Shown one piece after another: positions 27,227 through 38,527 of a DNA stretch of 64,000 nucleotides. Under the pieces are notes generated by a model that did not search any database, was not told the DNA's origin, and saw only the letters and a list, made by a program, of their open reading frames with translations. The first letter of the stretch is position 1, and the number at the start of each line of letters is the position of its first letter. This DNA is from Rouxiella sp. WC2420 (GTDB lineage: Bacteria > Pseudomonadota > Gammaproteobacteria > Enterobacterales > Enterobacteriaceae): contig NZ_CP165628.1 of NCBI RefSeq assembly GCF_041200025.1, positions 3,410,001 through 3,474,000 on the forward strand, written 5' to 3'. The position numbers were made by a program, and so were the translations under genes.

Positions 27227-29605
27227 TTAAGATTTCTCGCCCAGTGCTAACCAGGTTTGAACTACAGTATCTGGATTAAGCGACAGGCTATCAATGCCTT
27301 CCTCCATCAACCATTGGGCAAAGTCCTGATGATCAGATGGACCCTGACCACAGATACCCACATACTTACCTTGGCGTTTTGCTGCTTTTATCGCCATGGA
27401 AAGCAGCATTTTAACGGCCTCATTGCGCTCATCAAACAGTTCAGAAACCACGCCAGAATCGCGATCAAGTCCGAGAGCGAGCTGAGTCATATCATTAGAA
27501 CCAATGGAGAATCCGTCGAAATGCTCAAGGAACTGGTCAGCCAACAATGCGTTTGAAGGAATTTCACACATCATAATGACTTTAAGACCATTTTCTCCAC
27601 GTTTTAAACCCTGGTTCGCTAATTCGGTCACCACAGCCTCAGCCTGTGCAACGGTGCGCACAAATGGAATCATAATTTCTACGTTGGTCAGATCCATATC
27701 ATTACGCACACGCTTCACCGCTTCGCATTCGAGCGCAAAACAGTCCCGGAAGCTTTCGGAAACATAGCGGCCAGCCCCACGGAAGCCCAACATCGGGTTT
27801 TCCTCATGCGGCTCGTATTTTTCTCCACCGACCAAATTGGCGTATTCATTGGACTTGAAGTCTGACAAACGAACAATCACGCGTTTCGGCCAGAATGCAG
27901 CTCCGAGTGTCGCGATCCCTTCAGTCAAACGAGCAACATAGTATTCTACCGGGCTGTCATAGCCCTGAATAAGTTTATTAATTTCTTGCTGTAGCGCCGG
28001 TTCCTGCTTGTCGAACTCCAGCAAAGCTTTCGGGTGCACACCAATCATGCGATTGATAATAAATTCCAAACGTGCCAGTCCCACGCCTTCATTAGGCAGA
28101 CAGGCGAAATCGAAAGCCCGGTCCGGGTTACCGATGTTCATCATTATTTTTAACCGCAACTCAGGAAGCTCATTGACTTCAGAGCTCTGGATGCTGAAAT
28201 CGAGCTGGTCTTGATAAACGTAGCCAGTATCCCCCTCTGAACAAGAGACCGTGACTTTCTGATTTTCAGCCAGACGCTCGGTGGCATCACCGCAGCCCAC
28301 TACCGCAGGAATGCCCAGCTCACGGGCAATAATTGCCGCATGGCAAGTACGCCCACCGCGATTGGTAACAATGGCCGACGCTTTTTTCATGATGGGCTCC
28401 CAATCAGGATCCGTCATGTCGGTTACTAAAACATCGCCTGCTTTAACATGATGCATTTCGCTGACGTTGTGGATAATTTTAACCGGCCCGGCACCGATGC
28501 GATGCCCAATTGCACGACCTTCCACCAGCACTTTGCTTTTGCCATTAAGTTGGTAGCGTTCCATAACCTGACCGTTGGAACGAACAGTTTCAGGACGCGC
28601 CTGGACAATGTATAGCTTGCCATTATGGCCGTCTTTCGCCCATTCGATATCCATTGGCCGCTGATAGTGTTGTTCAATCAACAGCGCCTGGCGGGCCAAA
28701 TCCTGGATTTCCTGATCTGTAAGTGAGAATTTCTGGCTCAACTCTTCAGGCACGTCTTCTATTTGCACCTGTTCGCCATGCTCCTGGCTGTCGGCATAGA
28801 CCATGCGGATTTTTTTCGATCCCATGGTGCGTCGCACGATTGATGGCTTATTTTTCGCCAGCGTCGGTTTATGCACATAGAACTCGTCAGGATTCACCGC
28901 GCCCTGCACCACCATTTCCCCTAGACCATAAGCCGAGGTTATAAATACAACCTGGTCAAATCCAGATTCAGTATCAATGGTGAACATTACTCCCGCTGCG
29001 GCCAGGTCAGAGCGAACCATGCGTTGTACACCAGCCGATAGCGCCACGCCGCGATGGTCATAGCCCTGATGAACACGATAAGAAATAGCTCGATCGTTAA
29101 ACAGGGAGGCGTAAACGTGTTTAACCGCAGTCAATACCGCCTCAAACCCGTGCACATTCAGGAAGGTTTCTTGCTGTCCGGCAAAGGAAGCATCTGGCAT
29201 ATCTTCTGCTGTTGCGGAAGAGCGAACGGCAAAAGAGGCATCGGGCTCACCTTCAGAAAGCTGCTGATAGGCGGCACGAAGATCTTTTTCCATTTCAGGC
29301 AGGAAAGGTGTTTCGACAATCCATTGTCTAATCTGTGAACCGGCCTTGGCCAGCTGAGTAATGTCATCGACGTCGGTTTGATCCAGCAAGTCATAGATGC
29401 GCTTGTTAACGCCACTTTGATCAAGGAAATCGTTGAATGCCTGGGAGGAAGTAGCAAAACCATTGGGCACAGAAACACCCAAGTCAGTTAAGTTGGTAAT
29501 CATTTCACCCAGAGAGGCATTTTTACCTCCAACTTTATCAACGTCGTGCATCCCCAACTGGTTATACCAGATAACATTGCGCAAATCAGAATCGAGATTG
29601 GCCAT
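27227..29605 (-). CDS. ppsA: Phosphoenolpyruvate synthase
   Basis: From ATG 29605 ([19 protein letters not shown]) the protein has 792 residues, equal to E. coli PpsA. The ORF is open 20 codons further upstream, but AGGA before 29605 and family alignment favour this start. It has an ATP-grasp domain (about 15-360), the phosphohistidine domain with the catalytic His in [14 protein letters not shown] near 420, and a C-terminal PEP barrel with [10 protein letters not shown]. It makes PEP, AMP and phosphate from pyruvate, ATP and water during gluconeogenesis. Upstream is a consensus Cra site, and the divergent gene ppsR controls its activity by reversible phosphorylation. Confidence 0.98.
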   Translation of the reverse strand: MANLDSDLRNVIWYNQLGMHDVDKVGGKNASLGEMITNLTDLGVSVPNGFATSSQAFNDFLDQSGVNKRIYDLLDQTDVDDITQLAKAGSQIRQWIVETPFLPEMEKDLRAAYQQLSEGEPDASFAVRSSATAEDMPDASFAGQQETFLNVHGFEAVLTAVKHVYASLFNDRAISYRVHQGYDHRGVALSAGVQRMVRSDLAAAGVMFTIDTESGFDQVVFITSAYGLGEMVVQGAVNPDEFYVHKPTLAKNKPSIVRRTMGSKKIRMVYADSQEHGEQVQIEDVPEELSQKFSLTDQEIQDLARQALLIEQHYQRPMDIEWAKDGHNGKLYIVQARPETVRSNGQVMERYQLNGKSKVLVEGRAIGHRIGAGPVKIIHNVSEMHHVKAGDVLVTDMTDPDWEPIMKKASAIVTNRGGRTCHAAIIARELGIPAVVGCGDATERLAENQKVTVSCSEGDTGYVYQDQLDFSIQSSEVNELPELRLKIMMNIGNPDRAFDFACLPNEGVGLARLEFIINRMIGVHPKALLEFDKQEPALQQEINKLIQGYDSPVEYYVARLTEGIATLGAAFWPKRVIVRLSDFKSNEYANLVGGEKYEPHEENPMLGFRGAGRYVSESFRDCFALECEAVKRVRNDMDLTNVEIMIPFVRTVAQAEAVVTELANQGLKRGENGLKVIMMCEIPSNALLADQFLEHFDGFSIGSNDMTQLALGLDRDSGVVSELFDERNEAVKMLLSMAIKAAKRQGKYVGICGQGPSDHQDFAQWLMEEGIDSLSLNPDTVVQTWLALGEKS

Positions 29606-30160
29606 GAAACAATCCTTTCTTTTTAGGGCGTAAATTAGAGAGTAAGTGTCATAAGACAAATGCATTAAATTTAGGGCAAAATATACCCAAGCAATTCAGA
29701 CTAGCATAATGATCCATATCCATAAGAGGGGTGAATCGATCCAGCCAATCAATATTTTTGGCTTTAGGAATAATCACCCACCCATTTTCAATACAGATCA
29801 CAAAAATATGAAAATTTGTTGAAAATCAGCCTGTCAGTGACGTTAAAGCCTCGAACATATTAACCCTACACTGTTTGCTGAAAGCCTGCTGAAGCAAGCT
29901 CCAACGCTTCGAGGATTCTCGTAAAATTTGAAATATCATTTCACTTCTTGCACGGGATTTGTGGCAGGTCTCGAAAATACAATAATAATGTCTGACATTG
30001 CTTTTTTATTAAGCGTAAACACGTTAATAATAAAATCCTGATAAAGAGTATTCGCAAGATTTCACATTCGGCAAATTTAGCCCACTCCATTTTTTAAATA
30101 GAGCTAAGGGCCAGGATGGTGAATAAAAGTATAGTGAAAGACCAAGCATTCGGGGGATTC
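29606..30160. other. Divergent ppsA/ppsR control region
   Basis: This 555-bp AT-rich region holds the ppsA Cra site (29730-29743) and a likely ppsA -10 (TATGCT on the minus strand, 29708-29703) placing Cra near -40. An AATGTC-T-GACATT inverted repeat lies at 29987-29999, on the ppsR side, with no assigned regulator. The in-frame alternative start of ppsR (30116) lies within it. No other gene is supported. Confidence 0.5.
29730..29743 (-). promoter_or_regulatory. Cra (FruR) site of ppsA
   Basis: Read on the plus strand, GGTGAATCGATCCA fits the Cra consensus RSTGAAWCSNTHHW at all 14 positions. It lies about 40 bases upstream of the inferred ppsA transcription start, the arrangement by which Cra activates ppsA in E. 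coli. Confidence 0.75.
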
Positions 30161-30982
30161 ATGGACAGATGCGTATTTTATATTTCAGACGGCACCGCCA
30201 TTACCGCAGAGGTGCTAGGCCACGCCGTGCTGTCTCAGTTTCCGGTCAATGCCACCACCTTTTCACTGCCTTTCGTGGAAAATGAAGGTCGTGCAAAAGC
30301 AGTGTGCCAGCAAATTAATGATATTTTTGAAAAGACCGGTGTCCGGCCATTGGTCTTTTATTCGATTATCTCCATTGAGGTGCGCGACATCATCGCCAGC
30401 AGTCAGGGATTTTGTCAGGACATTGTTCAGGCACTGGTCGCCCCGCTGCAAAACGAATTAGGGGTCGAACCCTCGCCGATTGCCAATCGCACTCACGGCC
30501 TGACCGCCAGCAACATCAGTAAATACGACGCGCGAATTGCGGCTATCGACTATACTCTGGCCCACGATGATGGTATTTCATTGCGAAACCTTGAACAGGC
30601 ACAGGTGATACTACTCGGCGTGTCTCGCTGCGGTAAAACACCGACGAGCCTATATCTGGCGTTACAGTTTGGCATTCGCGCGGCTAACTACCCTTTTACT
30701 GCCGACGACATGGACAACATTCAGCTACCTGCAGCACTTAAGCCTCACATGCAAAAGCTTTTTGGCCTGACTATTGACCCTGAACGACTGGCGGCAATTC
30801 GTCAGGAACGGGTTGAAAATAGCCGCTATGCATCATTAAGGCAGTGCCGGGTAGAGGTGTCAGAGGTTGAAGCACTGTTTCGTAAAAACCAAATTCGCTA
30901 TCTGAACAGTACTAACTACTCTGTCGAAGAAATTTCAGCAAAAATCCTCGACAGTTTCGGCATGAGTCGCCGCATGTTCTAG
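30161..30982 (+). CDS. ppsR: PEP synthase regulatory protein (kinase/pyrophosphorylase) PpsR
   Basis: The 273-residue protein is the bifunctional regulator of PEP synthase, which inactivates PpsA by ADP-dependent phosphorylation and reactivates it by Pi-dependent dephosphorylation. The P-loop-like GVSRCGKT (153-160) and the N-terminal [18 protein letters not shown] are diagnostic. I use ATG 30161 ([12 protein letters not shown]) because related proteins start there, and GGGGGA lies upstream, although spacing is short. ATG 30116 has a better AAGGG ribosome site and would add 15 residues. Divergent from its target ppsA. Confidence 0.93.
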   Translation: MDRCVFYISDGTAITAEVLGHAVLSQFPVNATTFSLPFVENEGRAKAVCQQINDIFEKTGVRPLVFYSIISIEVRDIIASSQGFCQDIVQALVAPLQNELGVEPSPIANRTHGLTASNISKYDARIAAIDYTLAHDDGISLRNLEQAQVILLGVSRCGKTPTSLYLALQFGIRAANYPFTADDMDNIQLPAALKPHMQKLFGLTIDPERLAAIRQERVENSRYASLRQCRVEVSEVEALFRKNQIRYLNSTNYSVEEISAKILDSFGMSRRMF

Positions 30983-31153
30983 GGTTATTTAGGCGATGAA
31001 TATATTAACCATTATCAATTTATGCGGGAATTTATTGAGATAAGCCAGATTAACTCGCAACGACGGTTGAATTGATCAGATTTTGCGTTATTGTGACATT
31101 CATCACTTCCCGGTACTCCTGCCGTTGCGAAGAACAAAATTTTAGAGATTCAC

Positions 31154-32200
31154 ATGTCACAAACAGATGAACTGCGCACCACCCGTGTTAGCAGTCTGAT
31201 AACACCAAAGGCGCTGGCTGAAAAATTGCCGGTTTCCGCAGCCGTTGCAGCTAATGTCACCGAATCACGTCAACGCATTGAGAAAATTATCAGCGGCGAA
31301 GATAAACGCCTGCTGGTTGTCGTCGGGCCATGTTCGATTCACGATATTGAAGCCGCTATCGATTATGCAGGTAAGCTCAACGTTTTGCGCGAGAAGTATA
31401 AAGACAGTCTAGAGATTGTCATGCGCACCTATTTTGAGAAGCCACGCACCGTCGTTGGCTGGAAAGGCCTAATCTCCGATCCGGATCTCAACGGCAGCTA
31501 TCGAGTTAATCACGGGATTGAGCTTGCTCGTAAAGTACTGCTGGCTATCAACGAAATCGGATTGCCAACCGCAACCGAGTTCCTCGATATGGTCATCGGC
31601 CAGTATTTTGCCGACTTGATTAGCTGGGGAGCGATTGGTGCACGGACAACAGAAAGCCAAATCCACCGTGAGATGGCTTCTGCACTCTCCTGCCCAGTCG
31701 GATTTAAAAACGGTACCGACGGCAACACCCAAATCGCTATCGATGCCATTCGAGCCTCGCGGGTCAGCCACATGTTCCTGTCACCAGACAAAGACGGTCA
31801 GATGACGGTTTACCGCACCTCGGGTAACCCTTATGGCCACGTAATTATGCGCGGCGGAAAAACGCCTAACTATCATGCTGCCGATATCGCTCAGGCTTGC
31901 GAAAACCTTGCCGAGTTTGACTTGCCGCAGCGCCTGGTGGTGGATTTCAGTCACGGCAACTGTCAGAAGCAGCATCGTCGCCAGTTACTGGTCGCGGAAG
32001 ATATTTGCCAGCAAATTCGCCACGGTGGCACAGGTATCGCCGGGATTATGGCGGAAAGCTTTATTGAAGAAGGTACGCAGAAGATTGTCAGCGGAGAACC
32101 TCTGGTTTACGGTAAATCTATCACTGACCCTTGCCTGAGCTGGAAAGATACTGAAACTCTTCTGGCGATGCTGGACGAGGCAACGCGCAGTCGTTTCTGA
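31154..32200 (+). CDS. aroH: 3-deoxy-7-phosphoheptulonate synthase (AroH type)
   Basis: The 348-residue type I DAHP synthase equals E. coli AroH in length and closely matches its sequence. Conserved active-site segments are VVGPCSIHD, RTYFEKPRTVVGWKG, GARTTESQIHREMAS, GFKNGTDGN and VDFSHGNCQKQHRR. It condenses PEP and erythrose-4-phosphate at the entry to aromatic amino acid synthesis. AroH is the tryptophan-sensitive form in E. coli, but the isoform cannot be proved from context alone. I found no convincing trp operator or TyrR box in the 170 bases upstream. Location after ppsR fits the PEP-metabolism context. Confidence 0.95.
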   Translation: MSQTDELRTTRVSSLITPKALAEKLPVSAAVAANVTESRQRIEKIISGEDKRLLVVVGPCSIHDIEAAIDYAGKLNVLREKYKDSLEIVMRTYFEKPRTVVGWKGLISDPDLNGSYRVNHGIELARKVLLAINEIGLPTATEFLDMVIGQYFADLISWGAIGARTTESQIHREMASALSCPVGFKNGTDGNTQIAIDAIRASRVSHMFLSPDKDGQMTVYRTSGNPYGHVIMRGGKTPNYHAADIAQACENLAEFDLPQRLVVDFSHGNCQKQHRRQLLVAEDICQQIRHGGTGIAGIMAESFIEEGTQKIVSGEPLVYGKSITDPCLSWKDTETLLAMLDEATRSRF

Positions 32201-32244
32201 TGCATAAATGCAGCCTCTATGGTCATCGTAGAGTGTTCGGATAT

Positions 32245-32267
32245 AAGGGGCCTCGTGGCCCCTTTTT
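32245..32267 (+). terminator. Rho-independent terminator after aroH
   Basis: GGGGCC (32247-32252), tetraloop TCGT and GGCCCC (32257-32262) are followed by five T residues. Confidence 0.9.
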
Positions 32268-32355
32268 GTATTTTTATATTCTGATAATTTAGTCACTGTG
32301 AGTCACGGGCGTTTATTGCCGCGACTTGTCAGTGCGTAATGTTATTAAAAATCGC

Positions 32356-32392
32356 TTGCCGTAACTCGACATTCATTTGATAATGATTATCA
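32356..32392 (+). promoter_or_regulatory. Fur-regulated promoter of the heme operon
   Basis: TTGCCG (32356-32361) and GATAAT (32379-32384) are 17 bases apart. The -10 lies inside TGATAATGATTATCA (32378-32392), a perfect 7-1-7 Fur palindrome. Iron-bound Fur would block RNA polymerase directly. A further AT-rich Fur-like stretch follows to about 32410. Confidence 0.9.
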
Positions 32393-32456
32393 AAGTGATA
32401 TTAATTACCATTAACATCAAAGGCTTTGTGCCTATTATTTCTTCGCGAGAGCCCTC

Positions 32457-33488
32457 ATGACCCAAGTCAGCTATGAAACTTATCTGCAAGCTAAACAACA
32501 AAACCCAGGAAAATATGCCCGGGATTTAGCCGGTATTCTGGGTGTCAGTGAAGCCGAATTGACCGAAGCGCGCCTGTCCCATGATGCGATTCGCCTCGAT
32601 GTTGACGCGCGCACCCTGCTCGCTCAGCTTGAACACCTGGGTGGTACTAAATCGATTACCCGCAATGAATACGCGGTTCACGAGCAGCAGGGGGAGTACA
32701 AAAATCAGCATCTCAATGGCCATGCCGGACTGGTTCTCAATCCGCGAGCTCTCGATCTGCGCCTGTTCCTTAGTCAGTGGCAAACAGTTTATGCCCTGAC
32801 AGAACAGTCACCGAAAGGCCCTCGCCACAGCCTGCAATTCTTTGACGCGCAGGGTTATGCGGTGCATAAAATCTACGCAACTGAAGAAACTATTCTCGAA
32901 AAATGGGTGGCGCTGGTCGAACAATATTCGGCAAAAACGCCAATCGCGCTGCAAATAACACCGGCTGACGCTGTCACTCAGACAGTTGCCGATACCGAGG
33001 GATTAGACGCTGAATGGCGAAAAATGACCGACGTTCATCAGTTCTTTCAAATTTTGCGCCGTCGCAACCTGACGCGTCAGCAAGCGTTTCGCGCGGTGGA
33101 TGATGATCTGGCCTATCGGGTTGATAATGGTGCGCTGGCCAAAATTTTAAATACCGCCAGCGAAGACAAAAATGAAATCATGATTTTTGTCAGCAACAAA
33201 GGCTGTGTACAAATTTTTACCGGTCAAATTGAAAAGGTGCTGCCGCACGACGAATGGATCAATGTATTTAATTCACGCTTCACGCTGCATGTGGTCGAAC
33301 CGGCCATTGCTGAAAGTTGGGTAACTCGCAAACCGACTAAAGACGGCTTTGTCACTAGCCTCGAGCTTTTTGCCGCTGACGGCAGCCAAATTGCACAATT
33401 ATTTGGCCAACGAACTGAAGGTCAGCCTGAGCAAAGCACCTGGCGTGAACAGATCTCTGCTTTGATTGCACAAGGCGTGGCTGCATGA
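32457..33488 (+). CDS. hemS: Hemin-degrading / heme-trafficking protein HemS
   Basis: The 343-residue protein aligns with HemS/HmuS/ChuS, with two structural repeats (about 10-165 and 185-340). His194 in [18 protein letters not shown] corresponds to the heme-ligand His of Yersinia HemS. It binds heme in the cytoplasm and degrades it or hands it on, releasing iron. It is first in a four-gene operon (hemS-hmuT-hmuU-hmuV) with overlapping stops and starts. In Yersinia and Serratia, hemP and a TonB-dependent receptor gene usually precede it, and neither is present here. A Fur promoter lies directly upstream. Confidence 0.96.
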   Translation: MTQVSYETYLQAKQQNPGKYARDLAGILGVSEAELTEARLSHDAIRLDVDARTLLAQLEHLGGTKSITRNEYAVHEQQGEYKNQHLNGHAGLVLNPRALDLRLFLSQWQTVYALTEQSPKGPRHSLQFFDAQGYAVHKIYATEETILEKWVALVEQYSAKTPIALQITPADAVTQTVADTEGLDAEWRKMTDVHQFFQILRRRNLTRQQAFRAVDDDLAYRVDNGALAKILNTASEDKNEIMIFVSNKGCVQIFTGQIEKVLPHDEWINVFNSRFTLHVVEPAIAESWVTRKPTKDGFVTSLELFAADGSQIAQLFGQRTEGQPEQSTWREQISALIAQGVAA

Positions 33489-34315
33489 AAACCGCTCTAA
33501 AGCCCCTGATTGCGGCTCTTTGTCTGGCCACATTTTTCTCGGCACAGGCGGCCGAGCGAGTGGTCAGCATCGGCGGTGACGTGACCGAAATTGTCTACGC
33601 TCTCGGCGCAGGAGATGAGTTAGTGGCGCGCGATAGCACCAGCACTCATCCTGTCCAGGCGATGAAATTACCCGATGTTGGCTATATGCGCATGCTGAAT
33701 GCCGAGGGAATCTTATCTACCAAACCGACGCTGGTCCTGAGTTCTGATTTAGCGCAGCCCTCTCTGGCGCTGCAACAGGTCGCGCAGACGAATGTCAAAG
33801 TCGTGCGCGTGCCGGGTAATCCTACTCTTGATACCGTGGTGCAAAAGATTGAAGTCATCGCTACAGCATTAAATCGTCAGGCACAGGGCGAAAAGTTAAT
33901 TGCCGATTATCTTAGCCAGCTTGGCGCAGTAAAAGGTCCGCTGCTGCATGTCAAAGTGCTGTTTATCATGAGTCACGGCGGTATGAGCTCGATGGCCGCG
34001 GGGCAAAACACCGCCGCCGACGCAATTATGACCTCTGCCGGAACGCAAAATGCGATGCAGGGATTTAGCCGCTATCGGCCACTGTCGCAGGAAGGCATCG
34101 TGGCAGCGGCTCCGGATCTTTTGCTATTAACAACCGATGGAGTTAAAACGCTTGGCGGCATTGATAATGTCTGGAAACTTCCGGGTCTTGCCATGACTCC
34201 TGCCGGGCGTAGCAAACGTGTGTTGGTGGTCGATGATATGGCGCTTCTGGGATTCGGTCTGGAAACGCCTATGGCTTTGGCAAAACTTCGTCAGGCAGCG
34301 GAACAAGTAAAATGA
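33485..34315 (+). CDS. hmuT: Periplasmic hemin-binding protein HmuT
   Basis: The 276-residue protein has a signal peptide (1-22, ...FFSAQA) and a class III substrate-binding fold with a long central helix, starting [19 protein letters not shown] conserved Tyr-containing loop is DVGYMRML. It delivers heme from the outer membrane to the HmuUV permease. The ATG overlaps the hemS stop by four bases (ATGA), so coupling is likely. Other family members bind cobalamin or siderophores, but the operon context favours heme. Confidence 0.96.
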   Translation: MKTALKPLIAALCLATFFSAQAAERVVSIGGDVTEIVYALGAGDELVARDSTSTHPVQAMKLPDVGYMRMLNAEGILSTKPTLVLSSDLAQPSLALQQVAQTNVKVVRVPGNPTLDTVVQKIEVIATALNRQAQGEKLIADYLSQLGAVKGPLLHVKVLFIMSHGGMSSMAAGQNTAADAIMTSAGTQNAMQGFSRYRPLSQEGIVAAAPDLLLLTTDGVKTLGGIDNVWKLPGLAMTPAGRSKRVLVVDDMALLGFGLETPMALAKLRQAAEQVK

Positions 34316-35340
34316 GTAGCCTAAGCACGCCCGCTTATCAGCGTATTCCGGTTCAAGTCTGGACTTTGCTTGCTCTGACGGCGCTGCTTGTAATATTGAG
34401 TCTGATGGCCGCCAATAGCGGCGCTGTCTCCTTGTCTATCACAACGTTGCTACACCAGCCCTTTGATCGGCAATTATGGCAAATTTGGCTCACCATTCGC
34501 TTGCCGCGAGTTTTACTGGCTGTCATCGTAGGCTGTGGGCTGGCCTGCTCTGGCACGGTAATGCAGGGAGTTTTTCGCAATCCACTGGCCGATCCCGGCC
34601 TGCTGGGAATTAGCAGCGGCGCAGCATTGTTCGTCGCGCTGATGATTGTCTTTCCGTTTTCTCTTCCCAATTTTCTAATGCTGTATAGCCAGATGCTTGG
34701 CGCGTTCTGTGGCAGTCTGGCAATCTCTTTCATTGTTTTCCTGCTTAGTCGCATGGGGCATAACGGACTTTCGAGGCTATTGCTGGCCGGTATTGCCATT
34801 AACGCCATCTGCGGAGCCGCCGTCGGTGTGCTGACCTATCTCAGCAACGACAGCCAGCTGCGCCAGTTTTCCCTCTGGAGCATGGGCACATTGGGTCAGG
34901 CACAATGGCCGACTGTAACGGTAGCCGCATCGGTTATCGTTCCCGCCAGCATTGCGACTCAGTTTTTAGCCCGTAAACTTAACCTGTTGCAGCTTGGCGA
35001 TGAAGATGCCCATTATCTTGGCGTCAACGTTCGCCAGACTCAGCGCATACTTTTATTGCTGAGTGCCCTGCTGGTTGGTGCTTGTGTGGCAGTTTGCGGG
35101 ATTATTGGTTTCATTGGGCTGGTTATCCCCCACCTGTTGCGGATGCAGATTGGTGCCGACCACCGCTGGCTGTTGCCCGGTTCAGCTCTCGGCGGTGCGT
35201 GCCTTTTGCTGCTGGCCGATACGTTAGCGAGAACGCTGGTTGCGCCAGCGGAAATGCCTGTGGGATTGTTGACTGCTTTACTCGGTGGACCTTACTTCCT
35301 GTGGTTGATTTTATGCGCTGGAGGGCAACGCCGTGACTGA
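34312..35340 (+). CDS. hmuU: Heme ABC transporter permease HmuU
   Basis: The 342-residue FecCD-family permease is predicted to have ten membrane segments. It has the family stretch [26 protein letters not shown] and, near the C-terminus, the cytoplasmic coupling segment [15 protein letters not shown]. It works as a dimer in the inner membrane with HmuV. It overlaps hmuT by four bases. BtuC (54044) is a paralogue in the same window but pairs with cobalamin genes. Confidence 0.96.
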   Translation: MSSLSTPAYQRIPVQVWTLLALTALLVILSLMAANSGAVSLSITTLLHQPFDRQLWQIWLTIRLPRVLLAVIVGCGLACSGTVMQGVFRNPLADPGLLGISSGAALFVALMIVFPFSLPNFLMLYSQMLGAFCGSLAISFIVFLLSRMGHNGLSRLLLAGIAINAICGAAVGVLTYLSNDSQLRQFSLWSMGTLGQAQWPTVTVAASVIVPASIATQFLARKLNLLQLGDEDAHYLGVNVRQTQRILLLLSALLVGACVAVCGIIGFIGLVIPHLLRMQIGADHRWLLPGSALGGACLLLLADTLARTLVAPAEMPVGLLTALLGGPYFLWLILCAGGQRRD

Positions 35341-36148
35341 CAGCGCATCAGATTTCACCGAAGTACAAACAAAAAATTTGCTTCAGGCCAATAATCTCAG
35401 TTACTCGGTGGGCAATAAAAAGCTGATTAATGATATTTCGCTACAACTTAAAAGCGGTGAATTGGTGGCGCTAATCGGCCCTAACGGAGCAGGCAAATCA
35501 ACGTTGCTCAGGCTACTTACCGGGTATTTAACCACGGAGTCAGGCGGCTGCCATCTGCAGGGGCGACCATTGCAGAGCTGGGAACCGCTTGAGCTGGCCC
35601 GCACCAGGGCGGTGATGAGGCAAAACAGTGAACTGGCCTTTGGTTACAGCGTCAAAGAAGTTATCAGCCTGGGTCGTTCCGCGCACAACAATGCCCAGCT
35701 ACAACACGCGTTGCAGCAGGTACTTGAACAGACTGACTGCCTGACGTTGGCCGACCGCGATTATCGCCAACTCTCCGGCGGTGAACAACAACGGGTGCAG
35801 CTTGCACGCGTGTTGATTCAACTGTGGAGCACTCAACCTGTACCACGCTGGCTGTTTCTCGATGAACCCACTTCGGCTTTAGACCTTTACCACCAGCAAC
35901 ACAGTCTACGCCTGCTACATCAGTTGACACGCCAGTCGCCGCTGGCAGTTTGCTGTGTGTTGCACGACCTTAATCTTGCCGCGCTTTATGCCGACCGGAT
36001 CTTACTGTTGCACCAAGGTGAGCTGGTTGCGGCGGGAACGCCCAAAGAAGTACTGCGGGCGGATATTTTACAGCGCTGGTATCGTGCCGACCTTGGCGTA
36101 AATACCCATCCTGAAAGCCCCGTCCCACAGGTTTTTTTACGCCATTAA
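35333..36148 (+). CDS. hmuV: Heme ABC transporter ATPase HmuV
   Basis: The 271-residue ATPase starts at GTG 35333, inside the end of hmuU (eight-base overlap). It has Walker [10 protein letters not shown], signature [15 protein letters not shown], Walker [13 protein letters not shown] and the H-loop His in VLHDLNLAA. It powers heme import with HmuTU. The first ~20 residues ([15 protein letters not shown]) are an extension before the ABC fold. This is the last gene of the operon; the 92-base gap to selO, which is convergent, has only a weak AATCAGCCC/GGGCTGATT pair. Confidence 0.96.
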   Translation: MTDSASDFTEVQTKNLLQANNLSYSVGNKKLINDISLQLKSGELVALIGPNGAGKSTLLRLLTGYLTTESGGCHLQGRPLQSWEPLELARTRAVMRQNSELAFGYSVKEVISLGRSAHNNAQLQHALQQVLEQTDCLTLADRDYRQLSGGEQQRVQLARVLIQLWSTQPVPRWLFLDEPTSALDLYHQQHSLRLLHQLTRQSPLAVCCVLHDLNLAALYADRILLLHQGELVAAGTPKEVLRADILQRWYRADLGVNTHPESPVPQVFLRH

Positions 36149-36240
36149 GACGCAGAAGTTCAGGAAAAAATCAGATAATAATCAGGTTTCAATCAGCCCT
36201 TTTGCCCTGAATTAGAACAACTGGGCTGATTCTAACTAGC

Positions 36241-37683
36241 TTAGCTGGAACAGGAAACCTCGAGATGTTTACCCCAATCCGGCGGCAGCGCTGCAAACTC
36301 ATCAAAACGGCTGTCGTCGCTGTATGGATCTTGCAACGCCTGATGCAACGCCTGCAAACGGTTGATATCGTCAGCCTCGGCCCCTTCAATTGCCTGCTGA
36401 GCCAAATAATTTCGCAGGATAATACGCGGATTACTCTTTTTCATCGCCTGTTGGCGAGTCGCATCATCCTGCTGTTCCAACAGCAACCGCTGGCGATAAC
36501 TTTGATACCAAAGGTCAAACGCCTCGCGGTCGATAAATTCATCGCGCATTGCACTGCGTTCTTCATCACGCCTAATTTCGCTTAACAGGCGGAAGGTGCG
36601 GGTGTAATCACGACCTTCGTTGGCCATCAGGCTCAAAAGCCCGGTCAGCACGCTATTGTCTTGCTTGTTCTCGGTAAAGAAGCCCAGCTTGGCACGCATC
36701 ATTTTACCGTATTCGATCATTAGCGCCGGTTCATAGGCAGCCAGAGCCTGTTGTAATTCTTCTGTAGACAGCAGCCCGGAAAGCGATTGTGCCAACCGAT
36801 GCAAATTCCAATAGGCCACTGAAGGCTGATTATCAAAGCTGTAGCGCCCCTGACTGTCGGTATGATTACAGATAAAATCCGGCTTATAGTCATCGAGAAA
36901 ACCGTAAGGGCCGTAATCGATGGTCAGGCCAAGAATCGACATATTGTCGGTATTCATGACCCCGTGAGCAAAGCCCACGCTTTGCCATTGAGCCATTAGC
37001 CTTGCAGTGCGTTCCACGACATCGGTAAACCATTGCAGATAGCGGTCAGCGCCATCGCGCAGCTGCGGCCAAAAATGTTCAATACAATAGTCAGCCAGCA
37101 TCGCCACCTGTTCGGGCTGCTTGCGATAGTAAAAATGCTCAAAATGACCAAAACGGATATGGCTCGGCGCGACGCGAACAAGCATGGCACCGCGCTCAGC
37201 CTGCTCGCGATAAACCGGCTCATTGCTGGTCACAATGCTCAGCGCACGAGTGGTTGGCACACCGAGATAATGCAGGGCTTCAGAGGCCAGAAATTCACGA
37301 ACTACAGAACGTAATACGGCTCGGCCATCGCCCATGCGCGAATACGGTGTCAGTCCGGCGCCCTTGAGATGCCAGTCAAGAGAACTGCCGTCAGCCAGTT
37401 TTTGCTCACCCAATAATAAACCGCGACCGTCACCGAGTTGCCCGGCCCATTGACCAAACTGATGGCCGCTGTAGACCTGCGCTAGCGGCCTCATACCCGG
37501 GAAAAGTTTTTCCCCGCTCCAGTAAGCCGAGTTTTCGACGGTAAACAGAGAAGATTCAAGTCCCAATTCTTCGGCCAGCGGCGCGCTGTGATACAGCAAA
37601 CGTGCGCCCTGCAACGGCGTTGGTTGAAGTTCGGTATAAAAACCGGGTAACTGGTCGAAATACTGGTGTTCGAATTGCGGCAT
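36241..37683 (-). CDS. selO: Protein adenylyltransferase SelO
   Basis: The 480-residue pseudokinase-fold enzyme aligns with E. coli YdiU/SelO (478). Family segments seen are [45 protein letters not shown] and [23 protein letters not shown], which contain the nucleotide- and metal-binding residues of this inverted kinase-like active site. It AMPylates Ser/Thr/Tyr residues of proteins such as SucA and GrxA and is linked to redox stress. The C-terminal CSS corresponds to the position of selenocysteine in animal homologues. The TetR gene upstream ends only 10 bases before its start, so co-transcription is possible. Confidence 0.97.
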   Translation of the reverse strand: MPQFEHQYFDQLPGFYTELQPTPLQGARLLYHSAPLAEELGLESSLFTVENSAYWSGEKLFPGMRPLAQVYSGHQFGQWAGQLGDGRGLLLGEQKLADGSSLDWHLKGAGLTPYSRMGDGRAVLRSVVREFLASEALHYLGVPTTRALSIVTSNEPVYREQAERGAMLVRVAPSHIRFGHFEHFYYRKQPEQVAMLADYCIEHFWPQLRDGADRYLQWFTDVVERTARLMAQWQSVGFAHGVMNTDNMSILGLTIDYGPYGFLDDYKPDFICNHTDSQGRYSFDNQPSVAYWNLHRLAQSLSGLLSTEELQQALAAYEPALMIEYGKMMRAKLGFFTENKQDNSVLTGLLSLMANEGRDYTRTFRLLSEIRRDEERSAMRDEFIDREAFDLWYQSYRQRLLLEQQDDATRQQAMKKSNPRIILRNYLAQQAIEGAEADDINRLQALHQALQDPYSDDSRFDEFAALPPDWGKHLEVSCSS

Positions 37684-37693
37684 AGCGCCCTCT

Positions 37694-38395
37694 TTAGACC
37701 ATCCAACTGCGCATCAAAACCTGACACTGTTCGCGGACGGTACTTTTAATCAATGCCATTCTTGCGGCAGGAAACTGGCTCGCATCTTCGGCTGGGCTGT
37801 AGACCGGATGTTTCATTGTATAAAACGTGGTCGCCAGGCCAAACAGAGAAAGCGATCTGATTTGCGTGCGCTCATCATCGACCGAGGTGTCCGAGATGCG
37901 AGCGACCAGTCTGGCACCCGCATCATGGATGTGGCAGATTAATTTTTCGTTGAAACGGCTGGCTGCTTTTTCCGGCCCCTGCCCCATCTTGATTCGCACG
38001 TGAAACAGGCGACGCTGGTGCGCAGTATTATTGTTCAATACCCGTTCAAGAACGGTATCCAGCATTAGGCAAAACATCTCGATACAGGCTTCTGGTTCAG
38101 GATTTTTAACTTGCGCCATCCGCTCCAGCAGCGGCTCAAACCATTCATAGCTCTCATCCGCCAGAAACTCTGCACAAGTGACATACAACCCTTCTTTATT
38201 TTCAAAATAATACTGCAATGCCGGAGTGTTGACCCCTGCATGTTTGGCAATAGCGCGGGTTGAAGCGCCTTCAAAACCCAACTCGCCAAACAGGACAATC
38301 GCACTGTCGATAATACGTTGCCGCGTTTCATCACCACGGGCATAGCCCCCGGAATCAGGATGGCGCAGCTGTTTAGTTAGGGCGTTATCAGTCAT
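37694..38395 (-). CDS. TetR-family regulator of the adjacent efflux genes
   Basis: I place the start at ATG 38395 ([16 protein letters not shown]), giving 233 residues. The upstream in-frame extension to 38524 runs through the divergent promoter and has no family similarity. An N-terminal TetR helix-turn-helix (about 22-68: [31 protein letters not shown]...[13 protein letters not shown]) and a CecR/YbiH-like C-terminal ligand domain are seen. It is divergent from the emrA-like gene, so it most likely represses the pump and itself. The inducer is unknown. It abuts selO downstream. Confidence 0.9.
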   Translation of the reverse strand: MTDNALTKQLRHPDSGGYARGDETRQRIIDSAIVLFGELGFEGASTRAIAKHAGVNTPALQYYFENKEGLYVTCAEFLADESYEWFEPLLERMAQVKNPEPEACIEMFCLMLDTVLERVLNNNTAHQRRLFHVRIKMGQGPEKAASRFNEKLICHIHDAGARLVARISDTSVDDERTQIRSLSLFGLATTFYTMKHPVYSPAEDASQFPAARMALIKSTVREQCQVLMRSWMV

Positions 38396-38460
38396 GGCTC
38401 TCTTCCAATAGCAAAACATGCGAATTATAACAGTCAAATTGCATAATAAAAGTATATCAC

Positions 38461-38505
38461 TTGACATAAATGTCTCATTCGGAATAAATATATCAATCGG
38501 AATAA
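38461..38505 (+). promoter_or_regulatory. Efflux operon promoter with operator-like repeats
   Basis: A consensus TTGACA (38461-38466) lies 17 bases before ATAAAT (38484-38489). GACAT-AA-ATGTC (38463-38474) is an inverted repeat over the -35. TCGGAATAA is repeated directly at 38479-38487 and 38497-38505 across the -10 and start region. One or both are likely TetR-protein sites. Confidence 0.6.
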
Positions 38506-38527
38506 TTTCACTCACAAGGTTCACTCA

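Noticed and set aside
30983..31153. trp operator or TyrR box before aroH
   Set aside because: I looked for CTAGT-type symmetric sites and TGTAAA-N6-TTTACA and found neither.
38396..38524. N-terminal extension of the TetR gene
   Set aside because: The extra 43 codons run through the divergent promoter and -35/-10 of the pump operon and do not resemble TetR proteins; ATG 38395 is a better start.
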